Below, piece after piece: positions 1 through 7,494 of a stretch of DNA of 14,112 nt (position 1 is its first letter; each line of letters begins with the position of its first letter). The notes beneath the pieces were generated by a model. That model saw only the letters and a list, made by a program, of their open reading frames with translations, was not told the origin of the DNA and searched no databases. The DNA comes from Actinomycetes bacterium (GTDB lineage: Bacteria > Actinomycetota > Actinomycetes > S36-B12). The stretch spans positions 1-14,112 of the forward strand of contig JAUHZW010000032.1 in the NCBI GenBank assembly GCA_030425745.1, given 5' to 3'. The position numbers were made by a program, and so were the translations under genes.

Positions 1-1
1 G

Positions 2-1351
2 GATGCCGGTTATGTGGCGGCGCCCGAGGGACAGCAGGCCGATGTGGTCGTGTTCAACACCTGCGCGGTCCGCGAGAACGCCGACAACCGGCTCTACGGC
101 AACCTCGGTCACCTGCTGCCGGTCAAAGAGGCCCATCCGGGGATGCAGATCGCGGTCGGGGGCTGCGTGGCGCAGAAGGACCAGGGCGACATCGTGGCCA
201 AGGCCCCGTGGGTCGACGTCGTCTTCGGCACCCACAACATCGGATCCCTGCCGATCCTGCTGGAGCGGGCGCGCATCGAGCAGGAGGCCCAGGTAGAGAT
301 CGCGGAGTCCCTCGAGGTGTTCCCGTCGACCCTGCCGACCAAGCGCGACAGCGCCTACGCGGCATGGGTGTCGGTCAGTGTCGGCTGCAACAACACCTGC
401 ACGTTCTGCATCGTGCCGTCGCTGCGCGGCAAGGAGAAGGACCGTCGCCCCGGTGACATCCTCAACGAGATCCGGGCCCTCGTCGACGAGGGAGTCCTCG
501 AGATCACCCTGCTGGGCCAGAACGTCAACGCGTATGGCTCGGAGTTCGGCGATCGCGGGGCCTTCTCGAAACTGCTGCGCGCCTGCGGGGAGATCGACGG
601 CCTGGAGCGGGTGCGCTTCACCAGCCCGCACCCGCGGGACTTCACCGATGACGTCATCGCCGCCATGGCCGAGACCCCGAACGTCATGCCCCAGCTGCAC
701 ATGCCGCTGCAGTCCGGATCGGATCCCGTGCTCCAGCGCATGCGCCGCTCGTATCGGCAGGAGCGATACCTCGGCATCATCGACCGCGTCCGCGAGGCGA
801 TGCCGGAGGCGGCGATCACCACGGACATCATCGTCGGGTTCCCGGGTGAGACGGACGAGGACTTCGAGCAGACCATGCACGTGGTGCGCGAGGCCCGGTT
901 CGCCAGCGCCTTCACCTTCCAGTACTCCAAGCGTCCCGGCACTCCCGCAGCGACCATGGACGACCAGATCCCCAAGGCCGTCGTGAAGGAGCGCTACGAG
1001 CGGCTCGTGGCGCTCGTCAACGACATCGCCTGGGCAGAGAACCAGCGCCAGGAGGGCCGCACGCTTGAGGTGCTCATCGCTGAGGGCGAGGGCCGCAAGG
1101 ATGACCGCACCGAGCGGCTCTCGGGTCGCGCCCCGGACAACCGCCTCGTGCATGTGGCGGTCGATGACACCGTCGGGGTCCCGCGCCCGGGTGACATGGT
1201 CACCGCGGAGGTCACGTACGCGGCGCCGCACCATCTGGTGGCCGATCGCGTGATCGGTCTGCGGCGCACCCGGGCCGGAGACGCCGCTGAACGCCTGCGC
1301 GCGGAGTCGGCCCCGGGCGTCCTGCTGGGTATGCCGACCGTTCGCCCGTGA
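2..1351 (+). CDS. miaB: tRNA-2-methylthio-N6-dimethylallyladenosine synthase MiaB, 5'-truncated by the window
   Basis: Radical-SAM methylthiotransferase that adds a methylthio group at C2 of i6A37 in tRNAs. The frame is open from base 2 with no start, so the gene begins upstream; 449 codons are visible, and roughly 50 residues are probably missing, including the first cysteine of the auxiliary cluster. Visible in order: the remaining auxiliary-cluster cysteines at NTC (62-64) and GGC (164-166); the radical-SAM CxxxCxxC motif CNNTCTFC at 386-409 followed by IVPSLRGKE; a TIM-barrel core with LLGQNVNAYG, QSGSD and TDIIVGFPGET; and a C-terminal TRAM domain from about 1058 to 1270. The TRAM end continues into a short tail after LRRTR. 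It overlaps miaA at GTGA, so the two are translated in tandem. MiaA makes the isopentenyl substrate that MiaB modifies. The internal ATG at 14 is not the real start. Identification is firm. Confidence 0.96.
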   Translation, partial: DAGYVAAPEGQQADVVVFNTCAVRENADNRLYGNLGHLLPVKEAHPGMQIAVGGCVAQKDQGDIVAKAPWVDVVFGTHNIGSLPILLERARIEQEAQVEIAESLEVFPSTLPTKRDSAYAAWVSVSVGCNNTCTFCIVPSLRGKEKDRRPGDILNEIRALVDEGVLEITLLGQNVNAYGSEFGDRGAFSKLLRACGEIDGLERVRFTSPHPRDFTDDVIAAMAETPNVMPQLHMPLQSGSDPVLQRMRRSYRQERYLGIIDRVREAMPEAAITTDIIVGFPGETDEDFEQTMHVVREARFASAFTFQYSKRPGTPAATMDDQIPKAVVKERYERLVALVNDIAWAENQRQEGRTLEVLIAEGEGRKDDRTERLSGRAPDNRLVHVAVDDTVGVPRPGDMVTAEVTYAAPHHLVADRVIGLRRTRAGDAAERLRAESAPGVLLGMPTVRP

Positions 1352-2289
1352 CCGTGGCCAGCGACGCGACACCGGTCGTCGCCATCGTCGGGCCGACCGC
1401 GTCCGGCAAGTCCGCGCTGGCCGTCGAGATCGCCGAGCACCTCGGCGGTGAGATCGTCGGCACCGACTCCATGCAGGTGTACCGCGGAATGGACATCGGC
1501 ACGGCTTCTCCGTCGAGTGAGGAGCGATCCCGGGTGCTGCACCACATGGTGGACGTCTGGGACCCGGCTCATGCCGTGAGCGTGGCGGAGTTCCAGGCCG
1601 AGGCGCGGCGGGCCATCGACGACATCCGAGAGCGCGGCACGACGCCGATCGTCGTCGGCGGCAGCGGTCTCTACGTCTCGGCTGTCTTGGACGATCTGCG
1701 ATTCCCGGGCACCGATCCGGAGGTGCGCGCCCGCCTTGAGGGCGACCTCGAGCAGCACGGGCCTGGGGAGATGCATCGTCGACTGGCCGAGGTGGATCCC
1801 GCGGCCGCGGCCCAGATCCTCCCGACCAACGGCCGGCGCATCGTCCGGGCGCTGGAGGTCATCGAGCTCACCGGTGAGCCGTTCGTCGCACAGCTGCCCG
1901 ATCCCGTGGACATCTACCCGACCGTCCGGATCGGACTAGACGTTCCGCGTCCCGAGCTCGATGTGCGCATCGCCGCACGCGTCGATCGCATGTGGGCCGA
2001 CGGTTTCGTGGATGAGGTCCGCGGTCTGGCTGCGGCCGGTCTGGCCGAGACCCCCACGGCCTCCCGAGCACTCGGGTACCAGCAGGTCCTGGCCTTCCTG
2101 GCAGGGGAGATCACCGATGACGAGGCCCGTCAGCAGACCATCGACCGCACGAGGAGGTTCGCCCGGCGTCAGCAGAGGTGGTTCCGGCGCGACACTCGGA
2201 TCCAGTGGCTGTCCTACGACTCGTCGTGTCTGGTGGATGACGCGCTGTCGCTCGTGTCCGCGGATGCGTTGAACGGAACCGACACGTAG
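1348..2289 (+). CDS. miaA: tRNA dimethylallyltransferase MiaA
   Basis: Transfers the dimethylallyl group from DMAPP to N6 of A37 in tRNAs reading UNN codons, giving i6A37, the substrate of MiaB just upstream. At 313 residues it has the usual family length. The P-loop GPTASGKS lies at residues 15-22 and the conserved TDSMQVYRGMDIGTA at 39-53. These are followed by VGGSGLY, the NGRRIVRALEVIELTG block and the C-terminal RTRRFARRQQRWFRRD, which matches the tRNA-binding helix of the family. The GTG start at 1348 shares bases with the miaB stop (GTGA), and no Shine-Dalgarno is evident, so translational coupling is likely. The last 76 bases overlap the 3' end of the convergent deacetylase gene. The tail after the conserved RIQWL is poorly conserved family-wide, so the overlap costs little constraint. 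Confidence 0.96.
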   Translation: MTVASDATPVVAIVGPTASGKSALAVEIAEHLGGEIVGTDSMQVYRGMDIGTASPSSEERSRVLHHMVDVWDPAHAVSVAEFQAEARRAIDDIRERGTTPIVVGGSGLYVSAVLDDLRFPGTDPEVRARLEGDLEQHGPGEMHRRLAEVDPAAAAQILPTNGRRIVRALEVIELTGEPFVAQLPDPVDIYPTVRIGLDVPRPELDVRIAARVDRMWADGFVDEVRGLAAAGLAETPTASRALGYQQVLAFLAGEITDDEARQQTIDRTRRFARRQQRWFRRDTRIQWLSYDSSCLVDDALSLVSADALNGTDT

Positions 2290-3032
2290 TACTCGGTGCC
2301 CAGCAGCAGCGCCTGCACGGCCCGGGGGAGTCGGGTGAGCACGGCGAGCGTGCGGGTGGTGCCGTCCGCGCTGGCCTGAGAGGCGTGCGCGCGCAGGGCC
2401 GCGGCCTTGGCGGGCAGCGCATCGCGGACGTTGACCCGATGGGTGATCTCCGCTCGCGGTGTCCACGCGGTGTCGAACTCGGTCGGGTCGAACTCCGCCG
2501 GTGTCAGTCGGGTCGCGGCGGCCAGATGCCCGGCCCGTGCGATGGGCTCCCGTGGCAGGGTCGCCTCGAACAGCTGCGGGGGATCGGCGCAGAGCAGCTG
2601 CGCGGTCCGCGTCGCCCGGTGCACGGCCAGGTGGTCCGGATGGCCGTATCCGCCCGACGGGTCGTAGCCCACCAGTACGTCGGCCTGCTCCTCGTCGCAG
2701 ATCTCGGCGATGCGCCGCCCGACCGTGAACCGGCCGATGTGGGCCAACCCATCGGGGTTCTCGCCATGCAGCCCGGAGTCCGGGTAGCCCAGCATCACGG
2801 TGCGGGCCACCCCGAGGGCCTCTGCTGAGGCGGCCAGCTCGGCACGACGGGTTGTGCCGAGGTCATCGGCATAGTCGGAGGAGGCCAACCCGGCCTCGCC
2901 ATCGGTCGCGACGATGAGGACGACCCGGTGCCCCTCCGCGGCCGCGCGGGCCATGGTCCCGGCGGTGAGGAGGGCCTCGTCGTCCGGATGGGCATGGACG
3001 AAGACGAGGGTGCGTGCGGGCATGGCCGCCAT
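2214..3032 (-). CDS. PIG-L family (MshB/Mca-like) zinc-dependent N-acetylglucosaminyl deacetylase
   Basis: Cytosolic LmbE/PIG-L fold enzyme, expected to remove an acetyl group from a GlcNAc-type sugar or to cleave a related amide. With the start at 3032 (272 residues), AHPDDE lies at 14-19: H15 and D18 match the MshB metal ligands and D17 the catalytic base. DPSGGYGHPDH at 124-134 supplies the third ligand H134. GYGHPDH is shared with MshB and Mca of mycothiol metabolism, but so is the whole superfamily, and MshB and Mca are usually nearer 290-300 residues, so I do not assign mshB. An alternative ATG at 3023 gives MPARTL and has a CACAAT hexamer 7 bases upstream; no Shine-Dalgarno is seen for either start. 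The gene is divergent from the GT4 gene, 21 bases away. Its 3' end overlaps miaA by 76 bases. The substrate cannot be told from sequence. Confidence 0.87.
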   Translation of the reverse strand: MAAMPARTLVFVHAHPDDEALLTAGTMARAAAEGHRVVLIVATDGEAGLASSDYADDLGTTRRAELAASAEALGVARTVMLGYPDSGLHGENPDGLAHIGRFTVGRRIAEICDEEQADVLVGYDPSGGYGHPDHLAVHRATRTAQLLCADPPQLFEATLPREPIARAGHLAAATRLTPAEFDPTEFDTAWTPRAEITHRVNVRDALPAKAAALRAHASQASADGTTRTLAVLTRLPRAVQALLLGTEYYVSVPFNASADTSDSASSTRHDES

Positions 3033-3036
3033 TGTG
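3031..3036 (-). promoter_or_regulatory. Weak -10-like hexamer for the PIG-L deacetylase
   Basis: Reads CACAAT on the minus strand, matching TATAAT at four of six positions, and ends 7 bases before the ATG at 3023. It would serve a leaderless mRNA beginning at that second ATG, but it overlaps the codon of the first ATG at 3032. I see no -35. It lies back-to-back with the plus-strand hexamer at 3040-3045, so the two promoters would compete for polymerase. Confidence 0.25.
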
Positions 3037-3039
3037 GCG

Positions 3040-3045
3040 TACGGT
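3040..3045 (+). promoter_or_regulatory. Candidate -10 for leaderless GT4 mRNA
   Basis: TACGGT fits the actinobacterial TANNNT -10 and ends 8 bases before the GTG at 3054. A transcript from it would start at or next to the start codon. No TTGACA-like -35 is present at 17-18 bases spacing, which is common for such promoters. No Shine-Dalgarno precedes the GTG. Confidence 0.4.
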
Positions 3046-3053
3046 CACTCGGC

Positions 3054-4187
3054 GTGAGGATCGCCCACGTCAGCGACTGCTACGCCCCGCGCACCGGGGG
3101 CATCGAGTCGCAGGTCAAGGCGTTGGCGACGCGACAGGCTGCCGGTGGCCGGGACGTCCGGGTCATCACCGCGACACCGGGCCATGGGCAGGTCCGTTCG
3201 GGACTCGACATCGTCGATGGGGTTCCGGTCCACCGGGTCGTCGCGAACGTGCCCTTCGAACTGCCGGTGCATCCGCGGACCCGGCGGGAGGTCGGGCGGG
3301 TGCTGGACGCTGATCCGGTCGATGTCGTGCACATCCACGCCGGCGTGATCTCCCCGTTCGCGTGGGGCGCTGTCCGGGCTGCTCGGGAGCGCAACCTGCC
3401 CGTGCTCGTCACGGTGCACAGTGTGTGGGGCGCCCTGGCTCGCCCCGGCTTCGGTGTCAGCGATGCCCTGACCCGATGGTCTTCGTGGGGGGTGACCCTG
3501 AGCGCAGTGAGCGACCTCGCAGCCGAACGGGTTCACAGTGCCGTGCCGAGAGCCGGCGACGTGCTCGTCGTGCCCAACGGCATCGACCCGGCCGACTGGT
3601 CGATCACCCCGGGGCCCTCGTCATCGGAGGCTCTGCGGCTCGTCACCGTCATGCGTCTGGCACCGCGCAAGCGGACGCTGCCCCTGGTGCGCATGATTGA
3701 CGTCGCCCGACGCCGACTCGCGGGCGAGGTCGACGTGACCGCGACGATCATCGGCGATGGGCCGATGCTCCAGCGCGCGCAGAAGGAGGCACGGTCGCGG
3801 GGAGTGGCCGACGCCATCCGGTTCACCGGACGGCTGGACCGGTCCGGCATCCTCGACGTCTTCGCTGGGTCCGACGTCTACGTCCAGCCCTCGATCAAGG
3901 AGTCTTTCGGCCTCGCGGCCCTCGAGGCGCGCACTGCGGGCCTGCCGGTGCTCGCCCGGGCGCAGTCGGGCACCACGCAGTTCATCCACGACGGCATCGA
4001 GGGGCTGCTCGCCGTCGATGATCCGGGCATGGTCGGGGCTCTCGTGCGGCTCGGCCACGATCGCTCGTTTCTTGACCAGATGACTCAGCACAACCGCTAT
4101 GTTCCGCCCGAGGAGACCTGGCCGAACGTGCTCACCACGGTCGATGCCGCCTACCGGGCCGCCGGGGCGCGGCGTGCCGGTCAGTAG
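3054..4187 (+). CDS. GT4-family glycosyltransferase (GT-B fold)
   Basis: Retaining sugar-nucleotide glycosyltransferase of 377 residues, probably acting at the inner face of the membrane or in the cytosol. The N-terminal Rossmann domain opens with RIAHVSDCYAPRTGGIE; the GGIE loop (residues 15-18) is typical of PimB-like GT4 enzymes. The C-terminal domain has VMRLAPRKR (199-207), with the Arg and Lys that bind the nucleotide-sugar phosphates. It also has the E-x7-E motif, E283 in KESFGLAALEA to E291, and a TGLP-like turn AGLPVLA. The open frame extends upstream to 2928, but that part is antisense to the deacetylase and unlike any GT; the GTG at 3054 places RIAHVSD at the usual N-terminus. It lacks the features of MshA (longer, GGMNVY-type loop). 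Acceptor and donor are unknown. Pairing with a deacetylase resembles MshA/MshB or PI-glycan chemistry, which is inference only. Confidence 0.88.
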   Translation: MRIAHVSDCYAPRTGGIESQVKALATRQAAGGRDVRVITATPGHGQVRSGLDIVDGVPVHRVVANVPFELPVHPRTRREVGRVLDADPVDVVHIHAGVISPFAWGAVRAARERNLPVLVTVHSVWGALARPGFGVSDALTRWSSWGVTLSAVSDLAAERVHSAVPRAGDVLVVPNGIDPADWSITPGPSSSEALRLVTVMRLAPRKRTLPLVRMIDVARRRLAGEVDVTATIIGDGPMLQRAQKEARSRGVADAIRFTGRLDRSGILDVFAGSDVYVQPSIKESFGLAALEARTAGLPVLARAQSGTTQFIHDGIEGLLAVDDPGMVGALVRLGHDRSFLDQMTQHNRYVPPEETWPNVLTTVDAAYRAAGARRAGQ

Positions 4188-4198
4188 GGCCGCCTCAG

Positions 4199-4204
4199 TA
4201 GGCT
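4199..4204 (+). promoter_or_regulatory. Candidate -10 for leaderless dapF mRNA
   Basis: TAGGCT is a good actinobacterial TANNNT -10, ending 7 bases before the dapF ATG at 4212. It lies in the 24-base gap after the GT4 stop codon, so dapF could be transcribed independently as well as by read-through. No -35 is recognisable and no AGGAGG-like site is present. Confidence 0.45.
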
Positions 4205-4211
4205 CCTGACC

Positions 4212-5066
4212 ATGGCGATGACCCGGGAACTGCCCTTCGTGAAGGGGCATGGCACCGGCAATGACTTCGTCATCCTGGCGGACCCGGAGGGTCGGCTGGA
4301 TCTCTCGGAGGCGCAGATCCAGTGGCTGTGTGACCGCCACTTCGGCATCGGCGCTGACGGCATCCTGCGCGTCGTGCGCACCGAGCACCTGCCGGAGTTC
4401 GCGGAGTGGGCCGATCTGGCCGAGTACTTCATGGACTACCGCAACGGCGACGGATCGATCGCGGAGATGTGCGGCAACGGTGCCCGGGTCTTCGCGCGGT
4501 ACCTGCATGCCAGCGGGCTAGTGACGGATTCCGAGGTCGTCATCGGCACCCGCGGCGGCCTTCGCACCACCATTCTCAATGCCGACGGATCGATCACGGT
4601 CGACATGGGTGGGGCCTCGTCCCCTGCGTCTATGGCGGAGGCAGTGGTGAGGGTTGGCGGGCGTCAGTGGGAGGCGACGGGCGTGGTCGCACCGAACCCG
4701 CACGCGGTGGTGTTCGTCGAGGACCTGGATCACGCCGGCGACCTGCTCGCCGGGCCGCCCATCGAGCCGGCCTCGGCCTACCCGGATGGCGCGAATGTCG
4801 AGTTCGTCCACGTGCTCGGGTCGCGCCATGTGGAGATGCGGGTCCATGAGCGTGGGGTGGGCGAGACGCTCTCCTGCGGCACGGGTGCCTGCGCCGTGGC
4901 ATGGGCCGCCCGTCGCCGGCTGGAGCCCGATGCCGAGGGTGAGACGACCTACCGAGTCGATGTTCCGGGCGGCACCGTCGAGGTCACCGAGACCGCGACG
5001 GGATCGCTGCTCATGACCGGACCGGCGGAGCTCGTCGCCCGCGGCACGGCGCTGCTGCCGGGTTGA
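4212..5066 (+). CDS. dapF: Diaminopimelate epimerase DapF
   Basis: Converts LL- to meso-diaminopimelate, the last step before meso-DAP is used for lysine and for the peptidoglycan cross-linking residue. At 284 residues it is of normal length. The two half-sites of the pseudo-symmetric fold each carry their catalytic cysteine: C87 in MCGNGAR and C222 in SCGTGAC. Substrate-binding blocks are GHGTGNDF (12-19), DYRNGDGS, NVEFV and HERGVGET. A second in-frame ATG at 4218 (MTREL) is an alternative start; 4212 is preferred because of the -10 hexamer 7 bases upstream. The gene follows the GT4 gene by 24 bases. It faces the aldo/keto reductase tail-to-tail with only two bases between stop codons. Meso-DAP would be expected in the organism's wall or its lysine pathway. 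Confidence 0.97.
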   Translation: MAMTRELPFVKGHGTGNDFVILADPEGRLDLSEAQIQWLCDRHFGIGADGILRVVRTEHLPEFAEWADLAEYFMDYRNGDGSIAEMCGNGARVFARYLHASGLVTDSEVVIGTRGGLRTTILNADGSITVDMGGASSPASMAEAVVRVGGRQWEATGVVAPNPHAVVFVEDLDHAGDLLAGPPIEPASAYPDGANVEFVHVLGSRHVEMRVHERGVGETLSCGTGACAVAWAARRRLEPDAEGETTYRVDVPGGTVEVTETATGSLLMTGPAELVARGTALLPG

Positions 5067-5068
5067 GG

Positions 5069-6040
5069 TCAGCGGGGCAGAGCCGGTGAGTCCCCGTACC
5101 GGTGCTCTCCGGGGTAGCGGCCGCCCTGCACGTCGAGCATGGCCGCCTCGATCCGTGCGAGCTCCTCGTCGGTGAGGACGACATCGACCGCCGCGGCGTT
5201 CTCGTCAAGATGTGCGATCGACCGGGTCCCCGGGATCGGCACCACGTCGTCGCCCTGCGCCAGCACCCAGGCGAGGGCGACCTGCCCGGACGTGCAGCCC
5301 AGACCGCTGGCCACCTCCTCCAGAGCCGAGACGAGGCGTCTGTTGTGGTCGAAGTTGTCTTCGGAGAAGCGGGGAGTCTGCAGGCGGCGGTCGCCCTCGT
5401 CGAGGCTGTCGCGGCCGGTGAGCGCCCCGGTCAGCATCCCGCGGCCAAGCGGGCTGTAGGGGACGAGTCCGACGCCGAGTTCCCGCGCCACCGGGAGAAC
5501 CTCCGGCTCGATATCCCGCGTCCACAGGGACCACTCGCTCTGCAGGGCCGCGATGGGGTGCACCGCATGAGCGCGACGCAGCGAGTCAGCACTGGCCTCC
5601 GACAGGCCCAGGTGCCGCACCTTGCCGGCAGCGACGGCATCGGCCATCGCGCCGACGGTCTCCTCGATGGGGATCTGCGGGTCCACCCGGTGCAGGTACC
5701 ACAGGTCGACGTGGTCCACGCCCAGACGAGTCAGGCTCTCGTCGATGGATCGTGCGGTGGCCGCGGCGGATCCGTCCAGGGAACTGTCGGCGTTGATGCC
5801 GAACTTGGTGGCCAGGACGATCTGATCTCGGTGACGGGCCAGCACCGGGGCGAGCAGGCGCTCATTGTGGCCGTGCCCGTAGACCGCGGCGGAGTCCCAG
5901 AAGGTGATGCCCAGCTCGAGGGCCCGCTCGAGGGTGGCCGTGGAGGTGAGGTCCTCGGAGGGGCCGTAGTGGGAGGACATGGGCATGCAGCCGAGTCCGA
6001 GGGCGCTCACGGCGAGCTCGCCGAGGTGACGGAGCTTCAT
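5069..6040 (-). CDS. Aldo/keto reductase
   Basis: NAD(P)H-dependent oxidoreductase of the AKR superfamily (TIM barrel), 323 residues, of the group often annotated as pyridoxal reductase or general stress AKR. The catalytic tetrad is intact: D49 and Y54 in FWDSAAVYG, K79 in LATKFG, H117 in WYLHRVD. The C-terminal cofactor region has PYSPLGRGML and VPIPGTRS, the latter typical for binding the adenosine phosphate of NADP. The open frame runs on upstream to 6397, but that stretch lies antisense-free over the 3' end of the HNH gene in another frame and has no AKR content. MKLRHLG at 6040 is the normal family start. A TACCCT hexamer 6 bases upstream supports it. The gene is 20 bases downstream of the HNH gene on the same strand. 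Substrate is unknown; the family is too broad to predict it. Confidence 0.93.
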   Translation of the reverse strand: MKLRHLGELAVSALGLGCMPMSSHYGPSEDLTSTATLERALELGITFWDSAAVYGHGHNERLLAPVLARHRDQIVLATKFGINADSSLDGSAAATARSIDESLTRLGVDHVDLWYLHRVDPQIPIEETVGAMADAVAAGKVRHLGLSEASADSLRRAHAVHPIAALQSEWSLWTRDIEPEVLPVARELGVGLVPYSPLGRGMLTGALTGRDSLDEGDRRLQTPRFSEDNFDHNRRLVSALEEVASGLGCTSGQVALAWVLAQGDDVVPIPGTRSIAHLDENAAAVDVVLTDEELARIEAAMLDVQGGRYPGEHRYGDSPALPR

Positions 6041-6046
6041 GGCAGG

Positions 6047-6052
6047 AGGGTA
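6047..6052 (-). promoter_or_regulatory. Candidate -10 for leaderless AKR mRNA
   Basis: TACCCT on the minus strand fits TANNNT and ends 6 bases before the AKR ATG. It sits inside the 20-base gap after the HNH gene. The bases between it and the ATG are pyrimidine-rich and contain no Shine-Dalgarno, so a leaderless start is the simplest reading. No -35 was found. Confidence 0.42.
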
Positions 6053-6060
6053 ATCGCGTC

Positions 6061-7494
6061 TCACACTGCGATGGGTTCTGGCGGTGCATGCGGGCCGGGA
6101 CCGTGCACGTACTCCACGACGATGCGATCGCCTGCTGCGTCGACCGCAGATGCGGTGACCGGCTCGCTGATGGCGTGCGGCTCGCGGTGGTAGGGCCGCC
6201 CCGCCGGAGACCGCCAGGTGCAGGAGCCATCGGCCGCGGAGTCGAGGAGCTGCCACCCGGAGTGGGTCTTGAGCAGGTGGTGGCGCACGCACAGGGGGCC
6301 GAGGTTGTGCGGGTCGGATGTGCCGCCGCGCTGCCAGGCCTCGGCATGGTCGAGCTGGCAGGCCACCGCCGCCCGGCGGCAGCCGGGGAACCGGCATGTG
6401 CCGTCGCGGAGGGCAAGGAATTGTCGTAGGCGGTCGGGCATTCGGTATCGGCTGCGGCCGAGTCCGGTGAGGCCTCCGGTCACCGGATCGACCAGGAGCT
6501 TGCGCAGGGTCACCGTCGTCCCGGGATCGCCGAGCAGGTCGGCGAGATCCGTGGGGGCGATGTGTTCACCGGCGAGGGTCGCGCTCTCGAGGTCGGTGAG
6601 GTCAGGCACCACGATGTCGAGGTGCACGCACGGGACGGCCTCACCGAGCACGAGAGCGGCCAGCGCCTCGGCGCGCCTCTCACCGGCGGTCATGGGCCCG
6701 GCCAACGTGCCGTCGCGCTGGTCGGAGCCTGCAGTCTGCTGGGCGTCGACGTGCTGGCGGATGGCGTCCATGATCGCGTGGGCGGCCGGGGTGGAGAGTC
6801 GGGCGAGCAGGCTGGTGATGCCATCGCCCTCCTCGATGAGCCGCACATCCCGGGTGCACTTCTGGCGGCGCCGGCGATCCGCGGCACCATCGGCGTCGAT
6901 CCTCGCCAGAGCCCGCTTGGCGGCTGCCCGGGTCGCCGGGACGGTGGAGCGTGCGGCGATCGGGAGCAGACGGGACTGCAGGGTGCTGCAGGCCCGCCGA
7001 TAGGCGATCGCGGCGGGGGACCCGAGCACGTCAGCGCCAGGAGCGTTGCGGGTGGACAGCTGCTCCGCGGTGTCGGTGATCACGATGGCATGGCGAGCTG
7101 AGATGTGGCCGGCTCGCAGCGCGGCGAGCGTCTCCGGCAGATCGTTGTGGAGGGTACGGGCGCGGTGGATCTGGCTGCCGGCCTGCGCCGGCGTCCAGCG
7201 CAGCACTGCCGCGATCTCCTCGCGCACGGCATCCTCGATGACGATCGTGCGCGGCGTGCGGCGGTCCGTGCCATCGGGGGACTCCACCGTGAATCGCTCC
7301 ACCTGGGGTTCTGGATCGGCCGCGGTGACGAGCAGGTCGGCCGTGACGGCCTCCAAGTGAGCCTGCAGCCGCTGCACCCGCTCGAGGGCCTCGATGGCGG
7401 TGTCGGCGGTGGTCGCGTCGGCGGTCAGCAGCGACTCGACCTCAGCCCGGAGGTCGAGAGCACCCGGGCTGATACCGGCGTCGCTGATGTCCAT
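6061..7494 (-). CDS. DUF222 / 13E12-type protein with C-terminal HNH endonuclease domain
   Basis: A 477-residue member of the DUF222-HNH family, numerous in Actinobacteria and mostly without known function. The first 330 or so residues are the helical, Ala- and Arg-rich DUF222 region. The C-terminal HNH module looks complete. It has a zinc-knuckle pair of cysteines in CRFPGC, then LDH with H383, N397 in PHNL, and the LCVRHHLLKTHSGW block whose C402, H405 and H406 complete the metal sites. Nuclease activity is therefore plausible. There is no signal peptide and no transmembrane segment. The ATG at 7494 is chosen because a TAGGTT hexamer ends 6 bases upstream. It is divergent from hflX and precedes the AKR gene. 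The family is often multicopy and linked to mobile or variable regions, but I see no inverted repeats, target duplications or intron here. Confidence 0.9.
   Translation of the reverse strand: MDISDAGISPGALDLRAEVESLLTADATTADTAIEALERVQRLQAHLEAVTADLLVTAADPEPQVERFTVESPDGTDRRTPRTIVIEDAVREEIAAVLRWTPAQAGSQIHRARTLHNDLPETLAALRAGHISARHAIVITDTAEQLSTRNAPGADVLGSPAAIAYRRACSTLQSRLLPIAARSTVPATRAAAKRALARIDADGAADRRRRQKCTRDVRLIEEGDGITSLLARLSTPAAHAIMDAIRQHVDAQQTAGSDQRDGTLAGPMTAGERRAEALAALVLGEAVPCVHLDIVVPDLTDLESATLAGEHIAPTDLADLLGDPGTTVTLRKLLVDPVTGGLTGLGRSRYRMPDRLRQFLALRDGTCRFPGCRRAAVACQLDHAEAWQRGGTSDPHNLGPLCVRHHLLKTHSGWQLLDSAADGSCTWRSPAGRPYHREPHAISEPVTASAVDAAGDRIVVEYVHGPGPHAPPEPIAV

Noticed and set aside
2278..2297. 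Hairpin ACCGA-N10-TCGGT around the miaA stop, considered as a terminator
   Set aside because: The stem has only five pairs with a ten-base loop and no T-run, and it lies inside the coding part of the deacetylase gene.
2928..3053. N-terminal extension of the GT4 glycosyltransferase by 42 codons
   Set aside because: It is antisense to the start of the deacetylase and unlike GT4 N-termini. The GTG at 3054 puts the first beta strand RIAHVSD at residue 2.
2214..4187. Assignment of the deacetylase and glycosyltransferase as mshB and mshA
   Set aside because: The motifs present are shared by the whole superfamilies, both proteins are short for the mycothiol enzymes, and the GT lacks the MshA-type N-terminal loop. 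A tree would be needed to decide.
6041..6397. N-terminal extension of the aldo/keto reductase by 119 codons
   Set aside because: The extension is a Pro/Arg-rich out-of-frame reading of the HNH gene's 3' end. AKR proteins begin at the MKLRHLG-type strand, and the TACCCT hexamer supports 6040.
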